The notes under the pieces were generated by a model. It saw only the letters and a program-made list of their open reading frames with translations. It made no database searches and was not told the origin of the DNA. A DNA stretch of 6,430 nucleotides, taken from contig CAMASZ010000071.1 of the NCBI GenBank assembly GCA_945861125.1, positions 1-6,430 of the forward strand. The letters run 5' to 3'. Of this stretch, positions 1 through 6,402 are shown one piece after another. Both the position numbers and the translations under genes were made by a program. Numbering within the stretch: the stretch's first letter is position 1; each line of letters begins with the position of its first letter. Origin of the DNA: Rickettsia typhi (GTDB taxonomy: Bacteria > Pseudomonadota > Alphaproteobacteria > Rickettsiales > UBA1997).

Positions 1-625
1 TCACTCTTCTAATTTCATTAATTGATTTTTTTGGAACTATAATTCCAAAAGAGTCTTTTAAATCAGATTGCATAAAAGAAAGTGCCAACCTATGTCCGTC
101 AGTTCCAACCGTTCTTAATTCTGAACCAGATTCATTAATTACTGCCTGCAAAAATAAACCATTTAAGTAATAACGAGTTTCATCATTTGAAACGGCAAAG
201 CGGGTTTTATCAATCATCTTGGCTAGCTTAATTGCATCTATCTCAATTTCTTCACTTAATTCTCCCTCGAATAGACTAGGAAATTCAGATGCATCAATAC
301 ATGGTAAATTAAATTTTGATTTACCAGAAACAATTTCCAATATAGATGGCTTATCTTGCTTTATTAAAATTAGACCTTCAGGAATTTTTCTAACGATATC
401 AAAAAACATTTGCGCTGGAACCGTGGTTACTCCACCATTTTTCATATCAGATTCAAAACTGGTATTGATTACTATATCCATATCAGTAGCTGACAAAACA
501 ACAATATCATTATTAACCTCAATTTTAATATTTTGTAAGATAGGTATGGTATTTCGTTTTTCAACAGCACCATTAACGTCTGATATAGCTTTTAATAAGA
601 TTTGTTTTTTGATTTCAAACTGCAT
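1..625 (-). CDS. dnaN: DNA polymerase III beta subunit (sliding clamp), N-terminal part, cut by window edge
   Basis: This is the ring-shaped processivity clamp that holds DNA polymerase III and other partners on DNA. The visible part is 208 codons from the ATG at 625-623, against about 370 in complete clamps, so the C-terminal portion lies beyond base 1. The translation opens MQFEIKKQILLKAISDVNGA and has clamp landmarks: VEKRNTIPIL (residues 21-30), SATDMDI (45-51), a SGKSKFNLP block (100-108) ending the first domain, then in domain 2 TRFAVSNDETRYYLNG (141-156), GTDGHRL (174-180) and IVPKKSINEIRR (196-207). The reading frame has an in-frame stop at 650-652, nine codons upstream of the ATG with no other start between them, which fixes the start. 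No Shine-Dalgarno sequence is visible. It follows ftsH after 246 bases and probably has its own promoter. The identification is secure; domain limits are approximate. Confidence 0.95.
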   Translation of the reverse strand, partial: MQFEIKKQILLKAISDVNGAVEKRNTIPILQNIKIEVNNDIVVLSATDMDIVINTSFESDMKNGGVTTVPAQMFFDIVRKIPEGLILIKQDKPSILEIVSGKSKFNLPCIDASEFPSLFEGELSEEIEIDAIKLAKMIDKTRFAVSNDETRYYLNGLFLQAVINESGSELRTVGTDGHRLALSFMQSDLKDSFGIIVPKKSINEIRRV

Positions 626-664
626 TTGAATTATGTGATTATAAATTATTTAGAATTAGTATTT

Positions 665-693
665 TTTATAGAATTTTTATTAAATAGTGCCTA
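665..693 (-). promoter_or_regulatory. Putative sigma-70 promoter for dnaN
   Basis: Read on the minus strand, a TATAAA -10 box (670-665) is preceded by a 17-base spacer and a TAGGCA -35 box (693-688, four of six matches to TTGACA). It would start transcription roughly 30-35 bases upstream of the dnaN ATG. The -35 box overlaps one end of the perfect palindrome at 691-704. In DNA this AT-rich, -10 look-alikes are common, so this is a plausible call, not a firm one. Confidence 0.35.
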
Positions 694-704
694 GATTAAT
701 CTAG
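691..704. repeat. Perfect 14-base palindrome CTAGATTAATCTAG upstream of dnaN
   Basis: The 14 bases read identically on both strands with no spacer, as expected of a binding site for a dimeric regulator. Three of its bases (691-693) are also the last bases of the putative dnaN -35 box. It is directly visible in the sequence; an operator role is inference. It could also be a chance palindrome in AT-rich DNA. Confidence 0.5.
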
Positions 705-710
705 ATATAA

Positions 711-744
711 CTGGGCTATGAATAGCTCAATATCAGATCCCCAG
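711..744 (-). other. Hairpin-forming sequence between ftsH and dnaN
   Basis: CTGGG at 711-715 pairs with CCCAG at 740-744. Inside, GCTA (715-718) pairs with TAGC (723-726) around a TGAA loop, so two alternative stems share G715. It lies 128 bases past the ftsH stop and upstream of the predicted dnaN promoter, so it could be in the 3' end of the ftsH transcript. No run of T follows it on the minus strand, so it is not a classical intrinsic terminator. A further weak inverted repeat, GACTTA (793-798) with TAAGTC (817-822), lies closer to ftsH. The rest of the 626-871 gap shows no gene. Confidence 0.3.
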
Positions 745-871
745 AAAACTGCATTATTTATCAAAAATGATATATAGTTAGAGTTATTTCAAGACTTAAG
801 AAAATTCTATAGACACTAAGTCAAAGCTTGAATATAAAAGATCTTAAAATAAATCTCAATAATTATCGACC

Positions 872-2749
872 CTATTTTTCTTCATCAATATTTGGCATAA
901 AATTGTGAGCTACTGAGCTTGCTGCTGAAGAATTATTATTGTTGTTAGATTTTCTAATCTCTTTTCCAGCCAATAAATCTTTGATTTCATCACCGGTGAG
1001 GGTTTCATATTCAAGCAATGCTTTGGCTAATTTTTCTAAATCATCTTTCTTTTCTGTTAAGATATTTTTTGCTTTTGACAATGCTTCATCGACAATACGC
1101 TTAACTTCTTCATCAATAAGCTTTCCGGTTTCTTCAGAATAATTTTTGGAAGGAGCATAAAACCTTGTAGATTCATCATCAGAGTAATCTATAGTTCCAA
1201 CTTTATCGCTTAAGCCCCATCTTGTTACCATATTACGAGCCATATTTGTTGCCTGCTCTATATCAGAAGATGCTCCCGTAGTTACTTTTTCATAACCAAA
1301 TATCAACTCTTCAGCAGCTCTACCTCCCATAGCAACAACTAAATCATCATGTAATTTAGCCCTACTAACTGAGAAACGATCATTTTCTGGCAATCTCATA
1401 ACAAGACCTAATGCCCTACCCCTTGGAATAATCGTTGCCTTATGAATAGGATCAGAATTTATACAATTAATAGCAGTAATAGCATGACCAGATTCATGGT
1501 AGGCCGTAAGCTCTTTTTCGGATTTTTGCATTATGATTGATTTTCTCTCTGCTCCCATCATAATCTTATCTTTGGCTTCTTCTAGATTTTTCATAGTTAC
1601 CATTTTCTGATTAACCCTAGCAGCCATTAAAGCTCCCTCATTTATTAAATTAGCTAGATCAGCTCCAGCAAATCCTGGTGTTCCCCGCGCAATAGTTTTG
1701 ATATTAATATCAGATGCGGCAGCAATTTTTTTAATATGTACAGCAAGAATTTGCTCTCGCCCCAATATATCTGGATTTGGCACTGTTATTTGACGATCAA
1801 AACGACCCGGTCTTAACAAAGCTCTATCCAAAACATCTGGACGATTTGTTGCGGCAATTATTACCACCCCTTCATTATCAGAAAAACCATCCATCTCAAC
1901 TAACATTTGATTTAAAGTTTGTTCACGTTCGTCATTTCCACCTCCATATCCAGAACCTCTATGACGCCCAACTGCATCAATTTCATCAATAAAAATAATG
2001 CAAGGAGCCGTTTTTTTTGCCTGTTCAAACATATCACGAACTCTACTTGCACCAACACCAACAAACATTTCAACAAAATCTGAACCAGAAATTGAAAAGA
2101 AAGGAACCCCCGCTTCACCAGCAATGGCACGGGCTAATAAAGTTTTACCAGTACCTGGAGATCCTATTAAAAGACAGCCTCTAGGTATTTTTGCACCAAC
2201 ATCAGTATATTTCTTAGGATTTTTTAAAAAATCAACTATTTCACTTAGCTCTTGTTTAGCTTCATCGATACCAGCAACATCGGCAAATGTTACTTTGTTT
2301 TTATTTTCTTGCAAAAGTTTTGCCCTTGATTTTCCAAAACCAAATGCACCGCCAGAGCCTTTTCCTGAAGCACTACGAGCAAAAAATACCCACAAACCAA
2401 TCATGATGATAAAAGGCAACCAACCAATTATTCCTGATACAATTTTTTCAGATTTACTAATCAAAGGAACTGCATTAACAGCAACACCCTTTTCTTGTAA
2501 CTTATCAACTAAGGAAGGATATTCTGGAAGATAAGTATAGAAACGACCACCATCTTTCAAGTTTCCAATTAGGTCATTACCCTTTATTTCAACTTGCGAA
2601 ACCTCATTATCATTAACTTTTTTCATAAAGTCAGTGAAATTAAGTTTATTTTCACTAAAGCTATCAGGCCCAACTGCAATTCTTGATAAGGCTAAAACGC
2701 CTAGAAATATTGCAATCCAAACTATAAAATTTTTTCCAGAATTTTGCAT
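872..2749 (-). CDS. ftsH: ATP-dependent zinc metalloprotease FtsH
   Basis: FtsH is a hexameric inner-membrane AAA+ protease that extracts and degrades unassembled membrane proteins and some soluble regulators. The 625 residues match the usual family length and show the full layout: a membrane segment at about 7-26, a periplasmic FtsH-external domain at about 30-100, a second membrane segment at about 103-123, then the AAA+ module. Walker A is GSPGTGKT (196-203), Walker B IIFIDEID (251-258), the pore-loop FVGVG starts at 229, and the second region of homology [20 protein letters not shown] (301-320) carries arginine fingers R313 and R316. The zinc site is HESGH (418-422), with D496 in [11 protein letters not shown] as the likely third ligand. 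The tail from about 600 is a low-complexity Asn/Ser/Ala linker. Walker A has Ser where Pro is common, and the protease site reads HESGH where HEAGH is common; neither removes a key residue. No Shine-Dalgarno sequence precedes the ATG. It lies 122 bases after tolQ. Confidence 0.98.
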   Translation of the reverse strand: MQNSGKNFIVWIAIFLGVLALSRIAVGPDSFSENKLNFTDFMKKVNDNEVSQVEIKGNDLIGNLKDGGRFYTYLPEYPSLVDKLQEKGVAVNAVPLISKSEKIVSGIIGWLPFIIMIGLWVFFARSASGKGSGGAFGFGKSRAKLLQENKNKVTFADVAGIDEAKQELSEIVDFLKNPKKYTDVGAKIPRGCLLIGSPGTGKTLLARAIAGEAGVPFFSISGSDFVEMFVGVGASRVRDMFEQAKKTAPCIIFIDEIDAVGRHRGSGYGGGNDEREQTLNQMLVEMDGFSDNEGVVIIAATNRPDVLDRALLRPGRFDRQITVPNPDILGREQILAVHIKKIAAASDINIKTIARGTPGFAGADLANLINEGALMAARVNQKMVTMKNLEEAKDKIMMGAERKSIIMQKSEKELTAYHESGHAITAINCINSDPIHKATIIPRGRALGLVMRLPENDRFSVSRAKLHDDLVVAMGGRAAEELIFGYEKVTTGASSDIEQATNMARNMVTRWGLSDKVGTIDYSDDESTRFYAPSKNYSEETGKLIDEEVKRIVDEALSKAKNILTEKKDDLEKLAKALLEYETLTGDEIKDLLAGKEIRKSNNNNNSSAASSVAHNFMPNIDEEK

Positions 2750-2871
2750 TTTAAAAAATTATTAAATCAATTAAAAATATTACACCAACCAATTGATGTA
2801 GAAAACACGAGAAGCAAAAAAATTAATCAACAACAAATTTTATAAACAAAGTAGTATTTGCAACGGTCTAA
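2750..2871 (-). other. tolQ-ftsH spacer, no gene seen
   Basis: These 122 bases are AT-rich and hold no gene-like frame. On the minus strand a TAATAT box (2782-2777) just upstream of ftsH could serve as a -10 element, but its -35 region is poor, so no promoter is claimed. No GC stem followed by T residues is present, so read-through from tolQ into ftsH is possible. No remnant of tolR, tolA, tolB, pal or tilS was recognised here. Confidence 0.5.
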
Positions 2872-3543
2872 CTATTTATCTAATTCTTTTGATAAAGTAT
2901 TCAACAAAAGTAAACAAAAATTATTAGCTCGATCATTAAAAGAATTTATTTTTGAACTAAAAATATTATAAAAGAAAACCGCTGGAATTGCTGCAAACAG
3001 ACCAATTGCAGTTGCAAAAAGGCTTTCAGCAATTCCTGGAGCAACAATTGCTAAGCTAACATTTTTGTTTACAGCAATATTTTGAAATGAATTCATAATT
3101 CCCCAAACCGTCCCAAACAAACCAATAAAAGGTGTTGCTGATCCAATAATAGCAAGGAAACTTAGGCCACTTTCTAATTTTTGAAGCGATCTATTAAGAG
3201 CAATTACCATAGAATTATTAAGCCTTTCTTTTAGAGAAGATTTTTTTTCGATACCGCTTAATATTATTTGTTTAATATTATTCGATTTCCACTCTTTAAT
3301 ACAGGCAATAAATATAATTGCCAAAGGATGATTATCATTTTTTTTAGCACGAATATATATCTCTTCTGTTGAAATATCGGTTTCAAAGAGATGTTCAAAT
3401 TTATCGGTGCGACTTTTTAGAATATTAAATTTTACAATTTTATCAAAAATAATTGTCCAAGAAATTAAAGATGCGAATAACAAAATTAATATTACGAACT
3501 GAACTATTATATCTGCTTGCAGTATTAATTTGAATAAAGACAT
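2872..3543 (-). CDS. tolQ: Tol-Pal system proton channel subunit TolQ
   Basis: TolQ is the inner-membrane stator protein that with TolR uses the proton gradient to energise TolA, helping outer-membrane constriction at division and envelope integrity. The 223 residues are close to the usual 225-230. One membrane segment lies at about 13-34, followed by a cytoplasmic loop, then two at about 126-148 and 164-190, the standard MotA/TolQ/ExbB topology. The signature LFGTVWGIM (142-150) and the run VAPGIAESLFATAIGLFAAI (167-186) match TolQ better than ExbB. The channel threonines fall at T145 and T178, the same numbers as in E. coli TolQ. The ATG at 3543-3541 has no clear Shine-Dalgarno sequence. 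The usual partner tolR does not follow; ftsH does. The upstream leader holds the fold-back element. ExbB is the main alternative, judged less likely. Confidence 0.92.
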   Translation of the reverse strand: MSLFKLILQADIIVQFVILILLFASLISWTIIFDKIVKFNILKSRTDKFEHLFETDISTEEIYIRAKKNDNHPLAIIFIACIKEWKSNNIKQIILSGIEKKSSLKERLNNSMVIALNRSLQKLESGLSFLAIIGSATPFIGLFGTVWGIMNSFQNIAVNKNVSLAIVAPGIAESLFATAIGLFAAIPAVFFYNIFSSKINSFNDRANNFCLLLLNTLSKELDK

Positions 3544-3590
3544 AAATCTTATTTTATAAATTTAATTTTTAACCACATATCTTATACCAA

Positions 3591-3617
3591 ATCCTATCTT
3601 TAAATACTCAATAGGAT
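3591..3617. repeat. Small hairpin at the left end of the fold-back element
   Basis: ATCCTAT (3591-3597) pairs perfectly with ATAGGAT (3611-3617) across 13 bases. The right arm of this hairpin lies within the 15 bases present only on the left side of the element, and its left arm is part of the terminal repeat. The hairpin therefore competes with the long end-to-end stem, giving two exclusive folds. Confidence 0.45.
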
Positions 3618-3720
3618 ATTCAAATTCTAACTTCATATTTTTGGTAAAAAAATCTTCAAAAAGCCTCAGCTGTATGGATATACAACTTCATTTTTTAAAG
3701 ATTTTTATCACAAAAATCGT

Positions 3721-3741
3721 GTCGTTGCCCTAGGGCACGAC
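3721..3741 (-). terminator. GC-rich hairpin inside the fold-back element, possible weak terminator
   Basis: GTCGT (3721-3725) pairs with ACGAC (3737-3741), then after a one-base bulge GCCC pairs with GGGC across a CCTAGG centre; the innermost pairs must open to give a usable loop. On the minus strand the stem is followed within five bases by a run of five T (3716-3712), close to an intrinsic-terminator pattern, though the T run is short and slightly displaced. It would end transcripts from purA and the glycosyltransferase, or attenuate transcripts entering tolQ. It is the only GC-rich patch in the gap. Confidence 0.35.
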
Positions 3742-3779
3742 TGGCAAAAATATTTTGTTATAATTTGATTTAAAGATGG

Positions 3780-3808
3780 GATTTGGTATTATACCAGTTT
3801 CCCAAATC
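3780..3808. repeat. Inverted repeat spanning the right boundary of the fold-back element
   Basis: GATTTGG (3780-3786), part of the right terminal repeat, pairs with CCAAATC (3802-3808) outside the element, with GGTAT-T-ATACC (3785-3795) as an overlapping inner palindrome. This places an extra partial copy of the CCAAATC terminus next to the element, in the same orientation as the left end. It may be the remnant of a second adjacent copy, or an operator around the putative tolQ promoter. Confidence 0.45.
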
Positions 3809-3817
3809 AAATGACAC
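3788..3817 (-). promoter_or_regulatory. Putative promoter for tolQ at the edge of the fold-back element
   Basis: On the minus strand a perfect TATAAT -10 (3793-3788) carries an extended TGG just before it (3796-3794). At 18 bases spacing lies GTGTCA (3817-3812), four of six matches to TTGACA. The predicted start near 3781 would put nearly all of the fold-back element into a tolQ leader of about 240 bases. The -10 overlaps the near-palindrome GGTATTATACC (3785-3795), which could therefore be a consequence of repeat structure and not a true promoter. Confidence 0.4.
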
Positions 3818-3967
3818 ATTATTTATCATATTTACCATTTAATTCGAAAAAATTGTATTAGAATATCACCTTAGGTTATATACTCAAGATGTTTTAAGCT
3901 TCAAAAAGATTATTTTATAAGAAAAAAATTAAGAAATGTGGTTTTAGTTTTTACAACAATCTGAGAT

Positions 3968-5122
3968 TCAAATAGCTTTGTTATATAGAGCTATAGTTTC
4001 ATTGCACATTTTTTGATTTGAAAAATTTTCTTCAATATTTTTTCTACCTGCAAGTCCTATTTGATCAATCTCTTGTTTTGACATTTGTAAAACTTTATTA
4101 ATCAGTGATGCTAAATTATCCACATCAAGCACATCAACTAAAAAACCTGTTTCATTATTAATTATTGTTTCAAGTGAACCGCCAATTGCAGTGGCAATTA
4201 TAGGTTTTTGCGAAGCTTGCGCCTCAATTGCAATGCGTCCAAAAGCCTCTGGCCTAATGCTAGGTGCCACAACAAAATGCGATAAAGCGTAAGCCGCCGG
4301 CATATCTTTACAAGGTCCAACTAATCTAATTTTTGATTCGAGATTTTTTTGAATTACCATTTGTTCTAATTTCTTGCGATATTTTTGATGGCCATGATCA
4401 GATCCAACCATAATACAAAAAAAGTCATTATTAACTTTTGACAAAGCCGAAATTAAAAATTCATGCCCCTTCCAAGATGTGTAACGTGCTGGCATCAAAA
4501 TAATTTTTTTATCTTCTGGTAAGTTCCATTTTTTAATTAGATCAATAATACGATTATTTGAAACTCTTTTTAGATCAAAATAATTAAGATCAGCTCCTCG
4601 TTGAATAACTTTAATTTTACTAGAAAAATCACCTATATAATTTTCTAACAAATATTTCTTAACAAAATTAGAGACAGCTATAACTGAATCTGCTTTTAAC
4701 ATTAAAGAGTTATATTTTTTCTTCAGAGAAAAATTTTTCCAAAATAAAAAATTCAATGAGTAAATTCCATGAACAGTTGAGACGAGTTTTGTATTAGTTT
4801 TTTTACAAGCATAATAAGCAGCAAACATTGGTGCCCTTGATCTTACATGAACAATATCAACATTAAATTTTTTGATAATTGCTACTATTTTTTTAATATT
4901 AGCATATATTTTGATAGGATTTTTAGTATTAACCGCAAGCTTGATGTGATTAATTCCAGCCTCAGTTAAATCATAAACTAAAACACCACCATTTGATACT
5001 ACTATTGGTAGAAAATTATTATTTTTTAGACATTTAGCTATATCAACCACACCTCTTTCTACCCCTCCATTTTCTAGAGCAGGAACAATTTGCATTATTA
5101 CCTTTTTTTGATCTTTATCCAT
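3968..5122 (-). CDS. Family 4 glycosyltransferase (GT-B fold), acceptor unknown
   Basis: This enzyme should transfer a sugar from a nucleotide-sugar donor to a lipopolysaccharide, capsule or other surface-glycan acceptor at the cytoplasmic face of the inner membrane. The 384 residues are normal for GT4. The N-terminal half shows the acceptor-side loop ENGGVERGVVDIAK (17-30), VHVRSRAPMFAA (91-102) and STVHGIY (115-121). AVSNFVKKYL (149-158) and IQRGADLNYFD (173-183) precede the donor half, which has PARYTSWKGHEFL (211-223), VGPCKDMPAAYA (268-279) and the retaining EX7E motif with E292 and E300 in PEAFGRIAIEA, followed by GGSLETI and TGFLV. There is no signal peptide or membrane segment. The ATG lies 8 bases after the purA stop, so the two are probably co-transcribed. 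No other glycan gene is near, so the sugar and acceptor cannot be named from context. Confidence 0.92.
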   Translation of the reverse strand: MDKDQKKVIMQIVPALENGGVERGVVDIAKCLKNNNFLPIVVSNGGVLVYDLTEAGINHIKLAVNTKNPIKIYANIKKIVAIIKKFNVDIVHVRSRAPMFAAYYACKKTNTKLVSTVHGIYSLNFLFWKNFSLKKKYNSLMLKADSVIAVSNFVKKYLLENYIGDFSSKIKVIQRGADLNYFDLKRVSNNRIIDLIKKWNLPEDKKIILMPARYTSWKGHEFLISALSKVNNDFFCIMVGSDHGHQKYRKKLEQMVIQKNLESKIRLVGPCKDMPAAYALSHFVVAPSIRPEAFGRIAIEAQASQKPIIATAIGGSLETIINNETGFLVDVLDVDNLASLINKVLQMSKQEIDQIGLAGRKNIEENFSNQKMCNETIALYNKAI

Positions 5123-5130
5123 AAAATAAT

Positions 5131-6402
5131 TTATTTAACTAAAATTACTTCTTCTCTTTTGGCACCAGTAGAAATGATTGAAGCCTTAACTTGGCATAAA
5201 TCTTCAATTCTTTTAATATAATTTAGAGCTTTAGCTGGCAAGTCTTTAATAGATTTCATGCCAACGGTGGATTGTTGCCAACCATCAAATTCTTCATAAA
5301 TTGGCTCGATTTTTTCCCATAAATTTATAGCTTGCGGAAAATAATTAAAATTTTTGCCATCAATATTATATCCGGTACATATCTTTATTTTTTCTAATTT
5401 ATCAAGAACGTCAAGCTTTGTTAAGGCAATTTCTCTTATTGAAGAAATTTCTATTGCTTGCTTTACCAAAACAGCATCAAACCAACCACAACGACGATTT
5501 CTACCAGTAACTGTTCCATATTCATTACCTTCAATGCGAATAAAATTTCCAATTTCATCATCTAATTCCGTTGGAAACGGCCCAGAACCAACCCTTGTTG
5601 TATATGCTTTTAAAACACCAATTGTTTTATGAATATCGACAAAACCAAGTCCAGAACCAAGAGAAACTTGACCGGTTAAAATATTGCTCGAAGTAACAAA
5701 TGGATAAGTACCAAAAGAAACATCTAGTAAAGAACCCTGAGCTCCCTCGAACATAACAGCTGACAATGATTTTAATTTTTTAGCAATCTCAAAAGAAGCC
5801 ATGGAAAACTCTAGTAAACGTTGCTTAATTGGCATAATTTCATCGACCAAATTTTGAACCGAAACTTCTTTTATTTCTAGACTTTTTCGTAATAAATTAT
5901 GATAGAATAAGAGATTTTCTAAACGATTATGCAAAACCTTATCATCTAACAAATCGCATATTCTAATAGCTCTTCTTCCAATTTTATCTTCATAGGCAGG
6001 ACCAATTCCACGACCAGTTGTGCCAATTTTTTTATCACCTTTTTTACTTTCTAAAATCTGATCTAGTTCACGATGAATTGATAATATTAAACAACAATTA
6101 TCAGCTATTGCCAGATTTTGGGGCGTTATCTTTATAGATTTTTGTTCAATATTATCAATTTCATTAAACAAAGCTTTTGGATCAACAACTACCCCACTTC
6201 CTATTACTGAAAATTTTCCCCTAATAACACCAGATGGTAGTAAATTTAGTTTATAGGTTTGGTCGTTAACTTTTATAGTATGACCAGCATTATGACCACC
6301 TTGAAACCTAACAACTGCATCAAATTTATCCGATAGGAAGTCAACTATTTTTCCTTTACCTTCATCGCCCCATTGTAAACCAATTATTGCTGTGTTTTTC
6401 AT
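5131..6402 (-). CDS. purA: Adenylosuccinate synthetase
   Basis: PurA joins IMP and aspartate with GTP hydrolysis to give adenylosuccinate, the first committed step to AMP, in the cytoplasm. The 423 residues match the usual 425-432. QWGDEGKGK (10-18) is the N-terminal signature and P-loop, with catalytic D13; GGHNAGH (35-41) supplies catalytic H41. TTGRGIGPAYEDKIGRR (128-144) is the second signature, containing K140. FEGAQGSLLD (218-227) and the aspartate-binding loop GTVTGRNRRCGWFD (296-309) follow, and TKLDVLD (328-334) is the guanine-recognition motif. All key residues are intact, so the enzyme looks active. The ATG at 6402-6400 starts right at the family's normal N-terminus; only 28 bases lie upstream in the window, an A/T tract with no Shine-Dalgarno sequence. 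The glycosyltransferase gene follows 8 bases after the stop. Confidence 0.98.
   Translation of the reverse strand: MKNTAIIGLQWGDEGKGKIVDFLSDKFDAVVRFQGGHNAGHTIKVNDQTYKLNLLPSGVIRGKFSVIGSGVVVDPKALFNEIDNIEQKSIKITPQNLAIADNCCLILSIHRELDQILESKKGDKKIGTTGRGIGPAYEDKIGRRAIRICDLLDDKVLHNRLENLLFYHNLLRKSLEIKEVSVQNLVDEIMPIKQRLLEFSMASFEIAKKLKSLSAVMFEGAQGSLLDVSFGTYPFVTSSNILTGQVSLGSGLGFVDIHKTIGVLKAYTTRVGSGPFPTELDDEIGNFIRIEGNEYGTVTGRNRRCGWFDAVLVKQAIEISSIREIALTKLDVLDKLEKIKICTGYNIDGKNFNYFPQAINLWEKIEPIYEEFDGWQQSTVGMKSIKDLPAKALNYIKRIEDLCQVKASIISTGAKREEVILVK

Larger units (their letters stand above)
3584..3789. repeat. 206-base fold-back (MITE-like) element with nested inverted repeats
   Basis: The terminal repeats 3584-3605 and 3768-3789 are inverted copies that agree at 21 of 22 positions; each begins ATACCAAATCC when read inward. 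A second layer, 3621-3643 with 3745-3767, agrees at 19 of 23, offset from the first by an extra 15 bases (3606-3620) on the left only. A third layer, 3637-3662 with 3692-3717, agrees at 22 of 26 and partly competes with the second. The apex 3663-3691 contains a small hairpin, TGTAT-GGAT-ATACA (3671-3684). TA dinucleotides at 3585-3586 and 3787-3788 sit at the ends in the position of a TA target duplication, as made by IS630/Tc1-mariner transposases. No transposase is encoded, so a non-autonomous element is the best reading; a structured leader RNA is the alternative. The pairings are seen directly; mobility is inferred. Confidence 0.72.
3544..3967. other. 424-base intergenic region between the glycosyltransferase gene and tolQ
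   Basis: This is the longest non-coding stretch. About half is the fold-back element at 3584-3789; the remainder (3790-3967 and 3544-3583) is plain AT-rich DNA. A weaker outer inverted repeat, 3571-3584 with 3930-3943 (13 of 14 positions pair), brackets most of the gap. ACCTTAGGT at 3868-3876 is a short palindrome. No tRNA, no transposase fragment and no convincing ORF is visible on either strand. Confidence 0.7.

Noticed and set aside
196..203. Residues 196-203 of FtsH (within 872-2749): Walker A with Ser instead of Pro considered as a sign of a defective ATPase
   Set aside because: The lysine, threonine and glycines that bind nucleotide are intact, and the Pro position tolerates change. 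The start and end here are residue numbers.
219..629. Plus-strand 136-codon ORF
   Set aside because: It is antisense to dnaN, whose minus-strand translation carries clear clamp motifs; the serine- and isoleucine-rich product looks like a shadow.
817..827. Minus-strand TTGACT resembling a -35 box downstream of ftsH
   Set aside because: No -10 box lies at 16-18 bases; the best hexamer there matches at only three positions.
1912..2130. Minus-strand 72-codon ORF overlapping ftsH in another frame
   Set aside because: It is an out-of-frame shadow of the conserved Walker B region of ftsH.
1998..2534. Plus-strand 178-codon ORF
   Set aside because: It is antisense to the AAA+ and periplasmic parts of ftsH and has no family resemblance.
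3562..3636. Minus-strand 24-codon ORF (MKLEFEYPIEYLKIGFGIRY...) upstream of tolQ
   Set aside because: It lies within the left arm of the fold-back element, so its sequence is set by the repeat, has no ribosome binding site and resembles no family I recognise. A longer open frame through it lacks an earlier ATG.
3759..3764. Plus-strand TATAAT with extended TG inside the fold-back element
   Set aside because: There is no -35 match at the right distance and no plus-strand gene to serve; it would only give antisense RNA to the glycosyltransferase gene.
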